A DNA stretch of 64,000 bases from Symsagittifera roscoffensis (Eukaryota; Xenacoelomorpha; Acoela; Convolutidae). Made by a program: the position numbers and the translations under genes. How positions within the stretch are numbered: position 1 is the stretch's first letter; each line of letters begins with the position of its first letter. Positions 1-10,819 of this stretch are shown piece by piece. The stretch covers positions 34,915,436 through 34,979,435 of the forward strand of contig NC_087068.1 of assembly GCF_963678635.1 (NCBI RefSeq). Direction: 5' to 3'. The notes beneath the pieces are model-generated. The model saw nothing but the letters and a program-made list of their open reading frames with translations, ran no database searches and had not been told where the DNA came from.

Positions 1-835
1 TGAAAAAAATCGTCAAAACCAAAAGCAGCAAACTTCTGTACAATAATGTCGTGCCTGACAGAATCGAAAGCTTTGCTAAAATCGAAATACATGGCAGCGC
101 AAGGAATTTTGGCATCATGAGTGTGATATACTTCATCTAGATATGAGAGCATTTGCGTTATGGTGGAACGCTTCTTGCGGAATCCATGCTGAGCATTCGA
201 AACTTTGTATTGAACTCGAGGGTAAATATAATTGAACAAAATACGCTCGAAAATGAGTGAAAGAGGAGGAAGTATGCTAACTGGCCGATAATTGGTAATA
301 TCAAAAGGAGAACCAGATTTGAAAACAGGAGTGATGAGTGCAGTTTTCCAGGAATCGGGCCGAACACAAGATTGTATAATGGATAGGAAAAGGAAAGAAA
401 CAAGCGGAGAATGAAGGCTGTGACAGGATTTAGAAATGAATGCAGGTATATTATCTGTAGAACGAGTCTCTTTGCATTTAACTAGGAGCTCGCCAACAAT
501 ACTGGGGGGACATCAACTTCGGAAAGTTTGATTTCCGAATCAGCCAAACTACCACCAGCAGAAGGACTACTTTCAGATACTTGATAAACAGAAGCGAAAT
601 ATTGATTGAAAGTCTCACTAATTAAAACATCGCTCTCGACCTGTTTGCGTTCCCAAAAAAGTTTAGTAGGGACAGGTTGTGTTGATTTAAATTGGTTAAG
701 AAACATAAAAGCATGCTTGAAAGAATTCGGCCAAAAACGTTGAATCAGCAGAGTTTTATAGAGTTCAACTGAGTTTGAGAAATCATTCTCTAATTGAGAC
801 AGATATTGGGGATTAAAACAATTCGAATTGTTCAT
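1..835 (-). pseudogene. Non-LTR retrotransposon (LINE) reverse transcriptase fragment, Jockey/CR1-like, frameshifted
   Basis: The minus strand encodes the N-terminal half of a LINE reverse transcriptase. Reading from 835 down, a linker segment (117 codons, 835-482, with EYFAS-type motif FNQYFASVYQ) leads into the RT. It contains NYRPVSILPPLS (RT block 1/2), QHGFRKKRSTITQ (block 2a) and an active-site A block, YFDFSKAFDSV, with the first catalytic Asp. The YxDD block would lie beyond the window start. The frames join if one base is restored in the run of six G at 504-509, so the copy carries a single homopolymer frameshift there. No endonuclease domain or 3' end is visible. The combination of motifs is typical of the Jockey/CR1 group; the exact clade is inference. 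Confidence 0.88.
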
Positions 836-1240
836 AGTTCTCAGTTTATTAGCAATATGAATAGAATGAGATGAGAAGTAAAACGGAAAATCTTTTCAGC
901 GAGCCGTAATTTTACGACATGAAGAATCAAGTGCTTGATAAACAGTTTCGTTGAACTTGTCAATGAACTCATATCAGATGACATAAAAAGAAATATCAGA
1001 AATTTGCAGGAAAATGTTTTTATTGATTACGTAATTTATTATTACAATTGTTTAAATTTGATTGGGCAAAAAATTTTAAAGCATTTTAAGACATGTTTCT
1101 AGTTTTTCAGATCTTTGTTCGTTTTGTAAATTTTTTAAAAATTTTAATCCTGATGATGCACAAATTGTGCAGAAACGTTTTAATGAACATTTTAAATTTC
1201 TTATAACCTTCTTAATGAAGTTTGATAAGCCTTCTTAGGT
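836..1240. other. Non-coding stretch between LINE fragment and SR-protein gene
   Basis: About 400 bases of AT-rich sequence with no sustained reading frame. It probably holds the promoter and 5' UTR of the SR-protein gene and possibly decayed LINE sequence on the left. No TATA or initiator element could be assigned with confidence. Confidence 0.5.
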
Positions 1241-1255
1241 TGTTTATGTGTTTAA

Positions 1256-1261
1256 TTTTAG
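1256..1261 (+). promoter_or_regulatory. Splice-acceptor-like TTTTAG directly upstream of SR-protein start codon
   Basis: TTTTAG ends 7 nt before the ATG at 1269, with only AATAAAA between. Such a short leader after a 3' splice site fits either a 5' UTR intron or spliced-leader trans-splicing. The sequence alone cannot separate the two. Confidence 0.45.
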
Positions 1262-1268
1262 AATAAAA

Positions 1269-2699
1269 ATGAGTTCAAGGAGTCGACCTGCTCGAATTTA
1301 CGTTGGAAATTTGCCACCCGATATTAGAGTTTCTGATATTAAGGAGCTCTTCGATTCTCGTAAATATGGAAAAATATCGGATGTAGATTTGAAGAATGAA
1401 AAGGGACCTCCTTTTGCATTTGTCGAGTTTGAAAATCAGGCGAGTAATTTCTGTTCACTTACCCGGCTCAACTGCTAACAGGCAAACGCTAATTTTTCCA
1501 CTGTTTTGAAGTCATTGGAACTCAAGATGTGGCAAAATTTTTCAAACAAAAAGTATTTTCGTTGTAGAGATAGAATTTGACTTTTTTAAATCAGGATGAT
1601 GCAGATTATGCTGTAGAAAAACGGCACGGATACGACTATGACGGTTACAAGCTGCGTGTGGAATACCCCAAAGGAGCCAGAGATTCAAGAGATAGATTTG
1701 GAGGTGGTGGAGGAGGGTCGGTATAAGTTCACAATAAAAAGCATTTCGAACGCCATACCAAATCTAGTAGTAGTAGTAAAAGATTTTAATTTGCTTGAGC
1801 AAATTTACATCTCAAGCTTTTAAATTATTATGGACTATCCGAAGAGCTTATGCCAGAAAAAAAAACTGTGAAATTAATAAAGCGGTACTAGTTTACTTGT
1901 TAGGTCACTCAAAAATGCTTGTTAGGTCATGAACAGTAAACGTTTCTATTCCTCTATATGGCTGCTAAAAACGGCCATAGTTAGCCTAGCGGGTACGATT
2001 CCGATTAACAACCCAGAGTCGTAGGGTCAAATCCTGTGCTGGCTCCTATTTTTTTAGAAAATAGGTGGGAACAATTATGTAAACTAGTTATGTCACGGGA
2101 CCAAACAAGTAAACTAGTACCAATAAAGCTAGCTACTGGTCGGCTTTTTGAGGATCTATCTGCAATTTTTCTGAGTGTTTAAGCTTCTCTCGTGACAGAG
2201 GTGGAAGAGGAGGCCGGTTCGAGCCGCGATCATCGAAATATAGGGTGTCTGTTTCTGGCTTGCCCAAATCTGGATCGTGGCAAGATCTGAAAGACCACAT
2301 GCGGGAGGCTGGAGATGTTCTGTTTACAGATGTATTCCGAAATGGTATTTCATTACTTATTCTTAAAACTGTCTCAAACGTCATGAAAAATTCAATTTTG
2401 ATTTAGGTTCGGGTATATGCGAATTTAAAACATCAGAGGCAATGCGATATGCAATAGATAAGCTACACGACTCAAAGTTCACATCGCACGAAAACGAGAC
2501 ATCATACATAAGTGTAAGAAGCGATGACAAGGGACGCTCGCGCTCGAGGAGTAGATCACGACGGAGATCACGGTCTCGCGACAGGCGTCGTGATCGAAGT
2601 AGGTCGAGATCAAAAAGTCGATCACCGAAAAGAGGAAGGAGCCGATCGAAGAGCGATAGTCACAGAGCCAGGACTAGGTCCAGAACTGGATCTCGTTAA
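1269..2699 (+). CDS. SRSF1 (SF2/ASF)-like serine/arginine-rich splicing factor, four exons
   Basis: A nuclear pre-mRNA splicing factor of the SRSF1 type: two RRMs, a glycine hinge and an RS tail. Exon 1 (1269-1439) holds RNP2 (IYVGNL) and RNP1 (PFAFVEF). Exon 2 (1595-1720) completes RRM1 ([13 protein letters not shown]) and the Gly-rich hinge. Exon 3 (start ambiguous, about 2176-2199, to 2344) has the pseudo-RRM hallmark [15 protein letters not shown]. Exon 4 (2407-2699) finishes RRM2 and ends in an RS domain of about 45 residues before TAA. Intron 3 is 62 nt (GT-AG, 2345-2406). Intron 1 starts with GC (GCGAGT). The exon 1/2 join keeps the 13-residue spacing to GYDYDG seen in the family, whereas the competing GT-AG reading loses two residues. 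The intron 2 donor is GTATAAG at 1721 or GTCGGT at 1717. The family regulates 5' splice-site choice. Orthology to SRSF1 is strong from domain order. Confidence 0.93.
1440..1594 (+). other. GC-AG intron 1 of the SR-protein gene
   Basis: The donor is CAG|GCGAGT and the acceptor AAATCAG|GAT, 155 nt, phase 0. A GT-AG alternative (1444-1604) is also in frame but would shorten RRM1 by two residues in a conserved spacer, so the GC donor is preferred. Confidence 0.65.
1973..2055 (+). repeat. tRNA-derived Pol III cassette (SINE head or tRNA pseudogene) inside intron 2
   Basis: A box TAGCCTAGCGGG (1982-1993) fits the TRGYNNARNNGG consensus. A B box with one mismatch (GGGTCAAATCC, 2024-2034) follows after 30 nt, the spacing of a real tRNA gene. 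A T7 terminator ends at 2055. The outer five base pairs of an acceptor stem can form (GGCCA with TGGCT, allowing a G-T pair), but the anticodon stem does not pair. It is therefore a tRNA-derived relic or SINE, not a functional tRNA, and lies in the sense direction of the host gene. Confidence 0.5.
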
Positions 2700-2931
2700 G
2701 TGTCCGCCCTAACAAACAAACAATATATGAGAGAAAGCTGCCGCATTGAATTCTCTCTAGCAAGGAACTGATCGTACAAGTGAGCAATCTGATGACCTAT
2801 GCCTAAGTTTATAACTATAACTCGCCCGTACCTGTTTTATTTGTGACCTTTTAACTTTTTTGTGACGCATATTACATATGGAATATATTTCAAGCTGTTT
2901 TGTTCTGATTTGTGGTTCTCAATTAAAAGTC

Positions 2932-2937
2932 AACCTA
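2932..2937 (+). terminator. Candidate polyadenylation signal ATTAAA of the SR-protein gene
   Basis: ATTAAA lies 233 bases after the stop codon, at a plausible 3' UTR length. It is the common variant hexamer. No cleavage site can be shown from DNA alone. Confidence 0.35.
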
Positions 2938-2944
2938 ATATTTA

Positions 2945-4685
2945 AATTTTCTTAGGTCCCTTCGAAGGATCCACGCCTAAGGATGGATAAACGCTCGGAT
3001 AATTGAGGATTCGTCTCTTAAAGGAGCCCCCAAAACAAGGAAAAAAATAAGATGAATCTTTCGAAAAATGGACATTTCTTCGCTGTTCTTTGGACGCTAT
3101 GGATTTCTTGTGCTTTATTGTAGGATTAAGCGATAAATAATCTGGGATTTTTGCAGTAAAATCTGGTCAATGGACAATCAAAGGATTCTTCTTCGTTTAG
3201 CAAGGATTCTTCTAAGGAGTTTCTAGGATGGATTCTCTTTTGCTGATTCTTGATTTCTATGAATGAGTGTGATAGGACTAGAAGTCGATTCTGCGGAGCT
3301 CAACGGGACGTACTCTTCTACTCATCTTGTGAAAAAAACTCAACTCTCTGAAAAAACACGGAAATTTAGCATCCTCACCTTAACTATTCTCTTTAATGAA
3401 TTTTGAAGCCTATCTTGTATGGTTTTCCTGATAAATGCTAACAGGTTTATTTAAAACTTCTTAGCGGCTCGCTTTTGAATCATTTAAGAAAAAGATAAAG
3501 GATTTATTTGTCATTGCTAATGGTAAATATGCAAACGAAAATTACAACATGAAGCATCAGAAACAATGAGGCTTAAGTCCGAGCTCGATATCAACATTTA
3601 AAATGATAGTTCAATCGTAGTCAATATAAAACCAAATTAAACAAGAATAGCCGGTTACTGTTCAAGTAGCACCGAATGTTGCGACCGCAATCTTAAAAAA
3701 TATAAAAATGTTTTCTAAAATTGTTGTCGTTTTTTCTGCATGTTGTGATGAAAAAATCAGAACGAAAGAAAAAGAACTTAGGCATATTTGAGAGTCATAG
3801 TAAACTAATTCAATTGGAAAACAGTTTCTGAAGAAAAATGACTAGAAAACCGAAAAAAAAAAAATCAAAAATTTTATCAAAATTTTTTGAGTTTTCAAGT
3901 TTTTGATTCCCAAAATTGCGCCGAAAAACTACCTTTACCTGGGTAAAACTGAGTTTTCGCGGCTTAAGTTAAGCTTAAATAAGCTACTGGAATTACTAAC
4001 TAGCTGAATAATTAGCTCGAATTTAGAACAAAAATCAAAATTTTTCAAACCGGTTTTTCTCGACACTGAAATCTTTTTCAATTTTTTGTTATGTCGTTCG
4101 AATCACGACTGAATAGGCTTTAATGTGATATGTCACTCAACCATGTCCGATACTTATTTGTGTTACCTGAGTTTACGCGGAAAACAAAAAAACACTAAAA
4201 CACAACCGAATCCAAAGTTCCTCCCCATTTTCAATGGTCGGAACAATATGAAAAAGTTCAAACCTTACCCCCAATCTTGCTAGTCGTAGGCACCTCTATT
4301 CGGTTTCTAAAACAAAACTAAATTTTTCATTTTACAATTACTGCTTTTTCTGTGTCCCATCCCTTGAAGCCTTTCTGAGACTGTTGGGCAAAGTTGAATT
4401 AAACGACCTGAATACCATCCGCCCTTCATTTGTTATTAACAGGGCTGCCTATAAGATTTGAAAATGAGAAATAACACGTCTCAAAGACTGTTGAACGTCA
4501 TGTAATTACTCTTGTGGATAGTAGCTTGTTTTACCAAATAGGGTATCAGAATTACAATTTGTCTCACAGAAACATTTACTGATTCACGTACCAGCTCTTG
4601 CGGTGTTTTTGCTGCTGGTGTTGATTACCTAGTTAGTGAGTTTAGGTTCAGGTGGGTCATTCATTGAGTAATTTCAGATAAGGTA
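2945..4685. other. Intergenic region without recognised gene
   Basis: About 1.7 kb of AT-rich sequence. No reading frame over 60 codons and no motif of a known transposon protein was seen. Part of the right end (from about 4690) resembles the inverse of 48350-48720 and so belongs to the retroelement LTR. Confidence 0.5.
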
Positions 4686-4689
4686 CACC

Positions 4690-6715
4690 GTCTGTTCGTC
4701 ACGCTATCTTATTTTCGGCCGGATAGATTCGTGCAACTTCTTAGTCTAATACCAATCTTAAGCTTACTCTTATCTCCTAGTCTCAATAGTTTAGCGTATA
4801 TTGGTATTTGCGAGTTAGATATCTCGAACTGCTCTGAAGGAGAACGACTGTCTTCAATGATAAATTTATTTTGATCTGTTGCTGGAACTATGATTAGTTT
4901 CAGCGTTACAAAAAATTGTAAGTGTTAGTTATGGATCATGATTGGTTAGTTAGCAATCTTTTAAAGAGATAATTTTCTCAATAATTTAATTGGATATGAA
5001 TACTAGTTCTAAAATGGTTCCAATAGGAATGCTAAGGTTATTGCTGCTTGTGACAACCGAGGTTTAATGCTGCTTGTGACAAACTGGTTCCACCCATTCG
5101 GGTTTTAATGTTTATTGCAAGGAACGATGGATGGAGAGATTTAATTTTCTCAATAATTTAATTGGATATGAATACTAGTTCTAAAATGGTTCCAATAGGA
5201 ATGCTAAGGTTATTGCTGCTTGTGACAACCGGGGTTTAATGCTGCTTGTGGCAAACTGGTTCCACCCATTCGGGTTTTAATGTTTATTGCAAGGAACGAT
5301 GGATGGATGGAGGAACGATGGATAGAGAGAAGGGGTGCAGATGTTCGTGTTTCAGAAGTGTGTCTTCTATATCCTAGATAGTTTTGAGTGATCGTGTCAA
5401 GATTTCAGATCTATACAATGATGTGTTGGTTTTGTTAAACTAGAGCGATACTGCATGTAAGATGGAGTTTGAATTCCATTGTGTAAAGAGCCAAGTGACT
5501 AGGATCGGTATGTTAAGTCAACATCGAGTTGGCCATCGCTCTTCTTCAAGGGGTTCCTTTGCTGCGATGTTGCGTCCTTACTTTAAATCCTGCGAGGGTT
5601 GTGACTAAGGCAACAAACCAATAGATTTGCTATTCATTCGCAATGTCGTGGAGTTTTCATCTCCCTTAGCTGCTCGTTCTTTTTGCTCCAAGAAATGTTG
5701 TACATGGCATATTTATGTCTATATCTTGTTAGTGAGATCAGTTTTAGTTATGATATAAGTTGTTTTCGCAAAAACGTTTTTTATTTAGTTTCGGTTATTT
5801 TAAAGAGTCGCTCACCCTAGAACAACTCTCGTCAAAAATGGGAGTGTGTGTCGTAAGCGTGGTGTAGCGCGGTGGGTTACGCCGGCTTTAGAGCATGCTT
5901 CGGACGTCAAACTGGGTGGTGAGGCCAGTTGAGGGAGTATAATTTTTCCGCCTCTTTGAGCAGTTTTTTTGTGTTCAACTTTTTTTTTCTAATTTATCGG
6001 ATGTTTATATTTGTTTTGTTTTTAGTTGGGCTCTTTTATCAAAAATAGATTGTTGTGTTGTGGATTTTTTGGATTTTTTAACGTTTCAAGTGGTTTTAAT
6101 AAAACTTGAAAGTGGGGTTCAGAAGAATAATTTATCCAGTTTTGATCTGGGTTTAATCTCGCTTGGGTACCGTGGGACTTTTTTATACATGCGCTTAGTT
6201 TTTGTGGCATAAGTAAGCTGCGTTTGTTAGCTTAAGTTTACTCATAATTCCTCCCATTGTGGTTAAAGGAAAGTTTGAAACGTGTGAAAACAGATTAGAG
6301 TTATCAGTTAGTTTCTGAAACTAGAATTCATTTACTGAACAATTCTACGTGAGCGAGTTACTTGATTTTTGTTGAAAGAGTGTGTGAAATTTGGGCGAAT
6401 AAAGAGAAATAGTATTATGAAAGAAGCACACATAAAAAGGTTAGTTCTCCTTAATTTATTTTGCCTTTCTAATTTACCACTTCATATAAAAGTTTTTACT
6501 ACAGAATTATCAATTTATTGAACTATTTATTAAGTTTACTTCGCTAAAATTTTTTATTGGCATGGTTAAGATAAAATATAAAAATTGAAGAGTTCTTTGT
6601 TTTTGGTGTTATCTTTTGATGAGAGCTAGTGAAATTTGAAAAAGAAATGTGGAACACACGTGTAGGAATGGTTAGTATCTTATTGATTTGTGTTAGTGAT
6701 ATTAATATCTTTCAT
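4690..6715 (-). mobile_element. Retroelement copy A: LTR-like 3' region
   Basis: This is the LTR-like end of a minus-strand retrovirus-like element. Blocks shared with the other copies include the TCACCCT/AGGAGTGT block near 5810-5860 (also at 8875, 55085 and inverted near 20600). Also shared are the CTTTGAGCAG block near 5955, the GGTTCCACCCAT block at 5087 (also at 54438, inverted near 21290), and the CGGCCGGATAGATTCGTGC block near 4715 (inverse near 48580). Exact LTR ends could not be fixed because no pair of LTRs of one element lies wholly inside the window. Confidence 0.6.
4971..5315. repeat. Two tandem copies of a 172-bp unit
   Basis: The stretch from AATTTTCTCAATAATTTAAT at 4971 restarts at 5143 with only a few substitutions. 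Each unit also holds an internal doubling of the TGCTGCTTGTGACAA block. The duplication lies within the LTR-like region of copy A and is not seen in the other copies. Confidence 0.9.
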
Positions 6716-8445
6716 CCATAAGAGGGTTCAGGCTCAGAGAAAGTTCCATGGGAAAGTTAGTTTTAATGGTGTCAGGTGTTACTGAAAGCTTTGCTAGCAA
6801 GCGTATTACGTTTTTAGTGCGAAGCAGTTGCCAAAGAAGTTCAAGCGCTCTGATGATATCTACTTCTTCGGTGGTATCTGAAAGTTCAAGGTTATGATAA
6901 TGAATGAGGTTATAAAGTTTGTGATTAAATTTATTGCGGTGGTTATTTTCCAGTAGGGCGTCTTCAATGGGCTGTATTTATTTTTGGGGAATGATGATGG
7001 TTCGGGCGTCTTCTAGTGGAAATATGTTTTTCAGTGGCCAAAATATGTACATCTGTCGAATAGGATCGTAATTTCTGAGGATTCCATGCAAGTTAGTTGA
7101 TTTGATGCAATATGTGAAGTTTATGAAATAAGGTGATATGTATTTTGAATTGCTGAACATAAAACGATGGCGTGGGTTACGAGATGTTGAACTGTGTATG
7201 AAGTGTCTTTGCATGTTTTTATAATATGTGTACCTGTGGGTTAGTTTTGTTTTTAACATGACTTCGTGTGAACAGTAACTATCTCTTTCCTTCGGTGTGA
7301 GGAACTTAAATTTTAGTGCGAATTGATTAAATTTATTAAAGAATGGTTCTAGGCTTTAGTGTTTTTGGGCGCGTGATCTATGATATGGTTCAATTTTTTG
7401 TTAGTGATATCAAATCAGATTATATATTCTGACTTTAAGAAAAATTTTTCAGTTAGTTGAAGGTAAAATTGGGATCATCGTCCTACAGGGAATCTTCCAC
7501 ATACCTGGTGACAGCGTGTTCATAATGGTTAAGGGAGAATCGGTTTGCTTTTGGTGACATGAATTTGTTCAGTGTTTGGTTTAAATTTATAGTGCTGGAT
7601 TGATTTTCATGCAGTGCGCTGGTTAGGTGGCGAATGATGGTCTCACAAAGTTTGTCATCTGCGGGGTTGCTTTTCAAAGGAAGTTTTAGTGGGTTAGTGA
7701 AGTTGTAATAGGAGATCCAGGATAGTGTAGGTGGTAGGGTAAGTTCATCGACGTTGGTGTATGTGGGTATTGCGGAATTGTAGTAAATATATTGAGAGAA
7801 AAATGGTCAGTTTTGAATGAGGAAATCTGATTTATTAGTGTGCTGAGGATGATGGCAATATAGTCGGTATGATCGTGGGAGACTAATAAGGAACTGAGAT
7901 GCAGTGTTAGACTGAGATGCACCCAATGAAAACTCTTTGGGATCGTGTGGGTGTAATGTGAAATGAGGGAGCAGACGATTCGGAAGTTGAAGCTGAATGA
8001 GTTAGTTGGTGAATTGTTAATGAGTTAATTGTGTAGTGAAATTATTGTTGATGAGTTTAAAAGTTATCTAAATCATGCTCAAGTTGATCCACTGTGATAG
8101 GGCTTGGTGCATCGGATTCATTACTTGAGGGGAGAAAATAGGGGTAATGTCAGTGTCTGAGAAGGGAGAGGGATATGGTACATCCGGGAGAGGGGGAGTT
8201 ATAGGCTGAAAAGGTGGTTGAGAAAAATAAGTAGGTTTAGGTTCGGAGTCAAGGATTTCGTCGGGGGTGTCTATATCAGACTTATATGAATTAGAAATGA
8301 TATGAAAAACAGTCTGCGTTGAGTTAGAAGAAAAACTGGTTAGAGTGGAAGATGTGAGGTCTGAAATTGAAATAAGGGAATTTTGGCATTGGAGAACTGA
8401 GAGATAGAAAAGGGAACGGTTGAGGGATCCAATTTGTCGGCTCAT
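6716..8445 (-). pseudogene. Copy A: ORF4-type unknown protein, broken
   Basis: This is homologous along its length to the 601-codon ORF at 56056-57861. It starts with the same N-terminus (MSRQIGSLNRS), keeps the acidic TPDE.LDSEP and FSQPPFQPI motifs, and ends in a C-terminal block equivalent to NHKLYNLI followed by RTKNVIRLLAKL. Several frameshifts and stops split it into open pieces (8445-8068, 7922-7686, 7677-7483, 7259-6978 and about 6960-6716). The start codon overlaps the stop of the upstream env relic as ATGA (8445-8442), exactly as in copy D. The function is unknown; no known domain is recognised. Confidence 0.75.
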
Positions 8446-8850
8446 CGTGGGATGAAAACTTGATTGTTTTGTGAGCGAAAATTTCTTTTGTGTGGTTCTA
8501 CAATTTGTTCAGATGAGATATTTGGCTTCGTTGTAAAGTAGTAGTTTGGAGTAAGCGTTCTGCGATCGGAAGTGTGTGTCTATAACTTCGCGGTACTAAC
8601 GATAAAGGGTGATTGTTTTGTGAGTTGTGTACATGTGATGGTGCTGTAGGTGTTGTATTTGTGTTATCTTACGGAGTATTGTACGTATTTGGTTTTGTAG
8701 TGTGTTAAGCTGTACGTATTTGGTTTTGTAGATAATTTTTTTTCGCTAATTTGAGCGTCTAGAAGAACTTTAATAATTGAGGTGAAAAATTTTCCAAAAA
8801 ATCCTGCAAATGAAATGGGTGCTACGCTTGCCTGTCTATTTACTTGTGTG
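8442..8850 (-). pseudogene. Copy A: C-terminal fragment of envelope-like protein
   Basis: The minus strand encodes the membrane-proximal and cytoplasmic tail part of the envelope-like protein found complete at 57858-60476. HTQVNRQASVA and FAGFFG followed by LLDAQI are shared. The frame degenerates after about 40 residues but ends with the same PR-stop, overlapping the next ATG. Upstream env is missing because copy A is cut at about 8851, where the LTR of copy B begins. Confidence 0.75.
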
Positions 8851-9576
8851 TGCTTCGGTTTTCTTAAGGAGTTGCTCACCCTAAAGCTACTCTTGTCAAA
8901 AATAGGAGTGTCTGTCTTAAGCGTGATGTTGCTCGGTTGTAACAACGGCATGAAGCATACTCAGGACGTCCTTTACTAGTGGGTTAGGCCAGTTGTTTGG
9001 GTATGATTTTACCGTCTCTTTGAGCAGAGTCGCTTTTTGTGTTCAACTTCTTGTTATTTTATATCAGGTGTTTTTCCATATGTGTCTTTGTTAGTGTCCG
9101 TTTATCAAAAAAAAAGTTATCCAGTTTTAATCTGGCTTTAACCTGGTTTTGGTACCGTGAGCCTTTATCATACATGCAGTTGGTTTTGTGGCATTGACAA
9201 GCTGCGTTTTTAAATTTAAGCTTATCCATGATTCCTTCCAACCGGGTTAAGGTAAAGTTTTGAAACGGCCGATTGCAAAAAAATCTGGTATCAGTTAGTT
9301 TATATGACTTGAAATTGATTTATTAAATGATTTTACGAGCGCGAGTTGCGTATTTGTGTAGAAAGAGTGCGTAAAGTTTGAGCGAGTGGGCGCGTGAATA
9401 GTGTGCTTTTTTTGTTTTTCTTTTTTTTATTTTACTTTTTCAATCTTCAGTTTTACTACAAAATTATCAATCAGAATTTTATCGCACTGGAACAATTTAT
9501 AAAACGTTGTTAGAATTATGAATCGAAATTTGAGAACGTTCTTTAATTTTTTAAATTTGATTCGTCTAGATGAAAT

Positions 9577-9662
9577 CTGAAAAAGAAAGGTGAGACACAT
9601 GTGTAAAAATGGTGAGGGTCTTTTTTATTTGTGTTAGAAATAATTATCAAAATTTTACTTAC
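9577..9662 (-). other. Copy B: intron-like segment at the end of ORF4
   Basis: On the minus strand a donor, TTT|GTAAGT (9662 downward), is followed by a branch-like TTCTAAC and a pyrimidine-rich acceptor, CTTTCTTTTTCAG (ends 9577): 86 nt. The same signals occur in copies C and D, so they are a family trait. Confidence 0.55.
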
Positions 9663-10810
9663 AAAGATTAGGGGTCAGGAAAAATCCATGGAAGAATCGA
9701 GCTTTAATGGTGTCGGACGTCACTAAAAGCTTAGCAAGCATGCATATTACATTTTTAGTGCGAAGCAGTGGCAGAAGAAGTTCAAAAGCTCTGATGATGT
9801 TTGCTTTGGCGGTAGCAGATGAAAATTCGTGATTCAATTTATGTATTATGTTGTAAAGCTTGTGATTGAGTTTAAATTTTTGTTCATTTCTTAGTAGGGG
9901 TACTTCGATGGGCTGTACATAATCGTGGGGGTTGATGATGGGATCGGCGTCTTCTAGTGGGAAGGTGTTAGTTAAGGGGCAAAATAAAAACATCTGAATG
10001 GCAGGATCGTATTTTCGGAGGATGTGCGAGTTAGTAGATTAAATGCAATATGTGAAGTTTCAGAAACAGGAGGATGTCTTTTTTTGAGTTAATAAATATA
10101 GAGCGATGATGTGGGTTACGGGATGGAGAACTTTGTATGAAGTACCGTTGGATGAATGTATATTAAATATACGTGTGAGTTAGTTTCGTTTTTCGATTTT
10201 AACATAACTTCATGCGAGCACTGAATATCTCGTTTCGTTTTTTTTTTGGTGTGTGAGAAAATTGAATGATAGTGCAAAGTGATTGAATTTGCTGAAGAAG
10301 GGCTCATGAGCTTAAGTAATTGTTAATGCGTGATCTATGATATTGACGAATTTTTTTCTTTGTGCTGTCAAGATGAAAAATATAGTCCAAGTTGATGAAG
10401 AATTTTTCGGTTAGTTGTGGGTTTATGTTAGGGTCATAGTCGTATGGTGAATCTTCCATATATCTCGTGACATTGAAGTCATAGTGGTTAATAGAGAATC
10501 GATTAACTTTTTGTGCAATGAATCGGTTTGGTGTTTGATTCAAGCCTATGGCGATGAGTTGTTTTCAGCGAAGTGCATTAGTTAATTGTAGAATGAGAGA
10601 GAAGCAAAGTTCGTTGTTAGTGGGTTTATTTATTAAAGGTGTTTTTAGTGAGTTAGAAAAGTTATAGCAGGAAATCCATAAAAGTATTGGGAGAAGGGAA
10701 TTTTCGTCTACGTATTTCTTTTGCGTCGGGGGTGAAGAATGTATCTGTCTATTAAAGTTATTGAATTTTGCTTTTGGCTTGTCGTTGCATTTGTTCCACA
10801 ATATCGTAAA
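9655..10810 (-). pseudogene. Copy B: C-terminal half of ORF4, broken
   Basis: This starts within ORF4 at the WISCYNFSN block (the counterpart of WTSYYHFTN in copy D) and runs to the C-terminus. Shared blocks are QVTEKFFI-like (QLTEKFFI), CSHEVM, DYVQPIEVPLL and NHKLYNIIHK followed by TKNVICMLAKLL. Open pieces are 10801-10565, 10543-10304 and 9993-9655. Stops and frameshifts separate them. The last piece reaches the conserved GTAAGT donor, so its apparent stop (TAA at 9657-9655) lies in the putative intron. Confidence 0.75.
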
Positions 10811-10819
10811 AGTTATAAC

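Noticed and set aside
1973-2045. Functional tRNA gene
   Set aside because: A and B boxes are good, but the anticodon stem does not pair and the acceptor stem has two mismatches.
2524-2712. Second reading frame through the RS domain of the SR-protein
   Set aside because: Arg/Ser codon repeats leave other frames open; the RRM-linked frame is clearly the real one.
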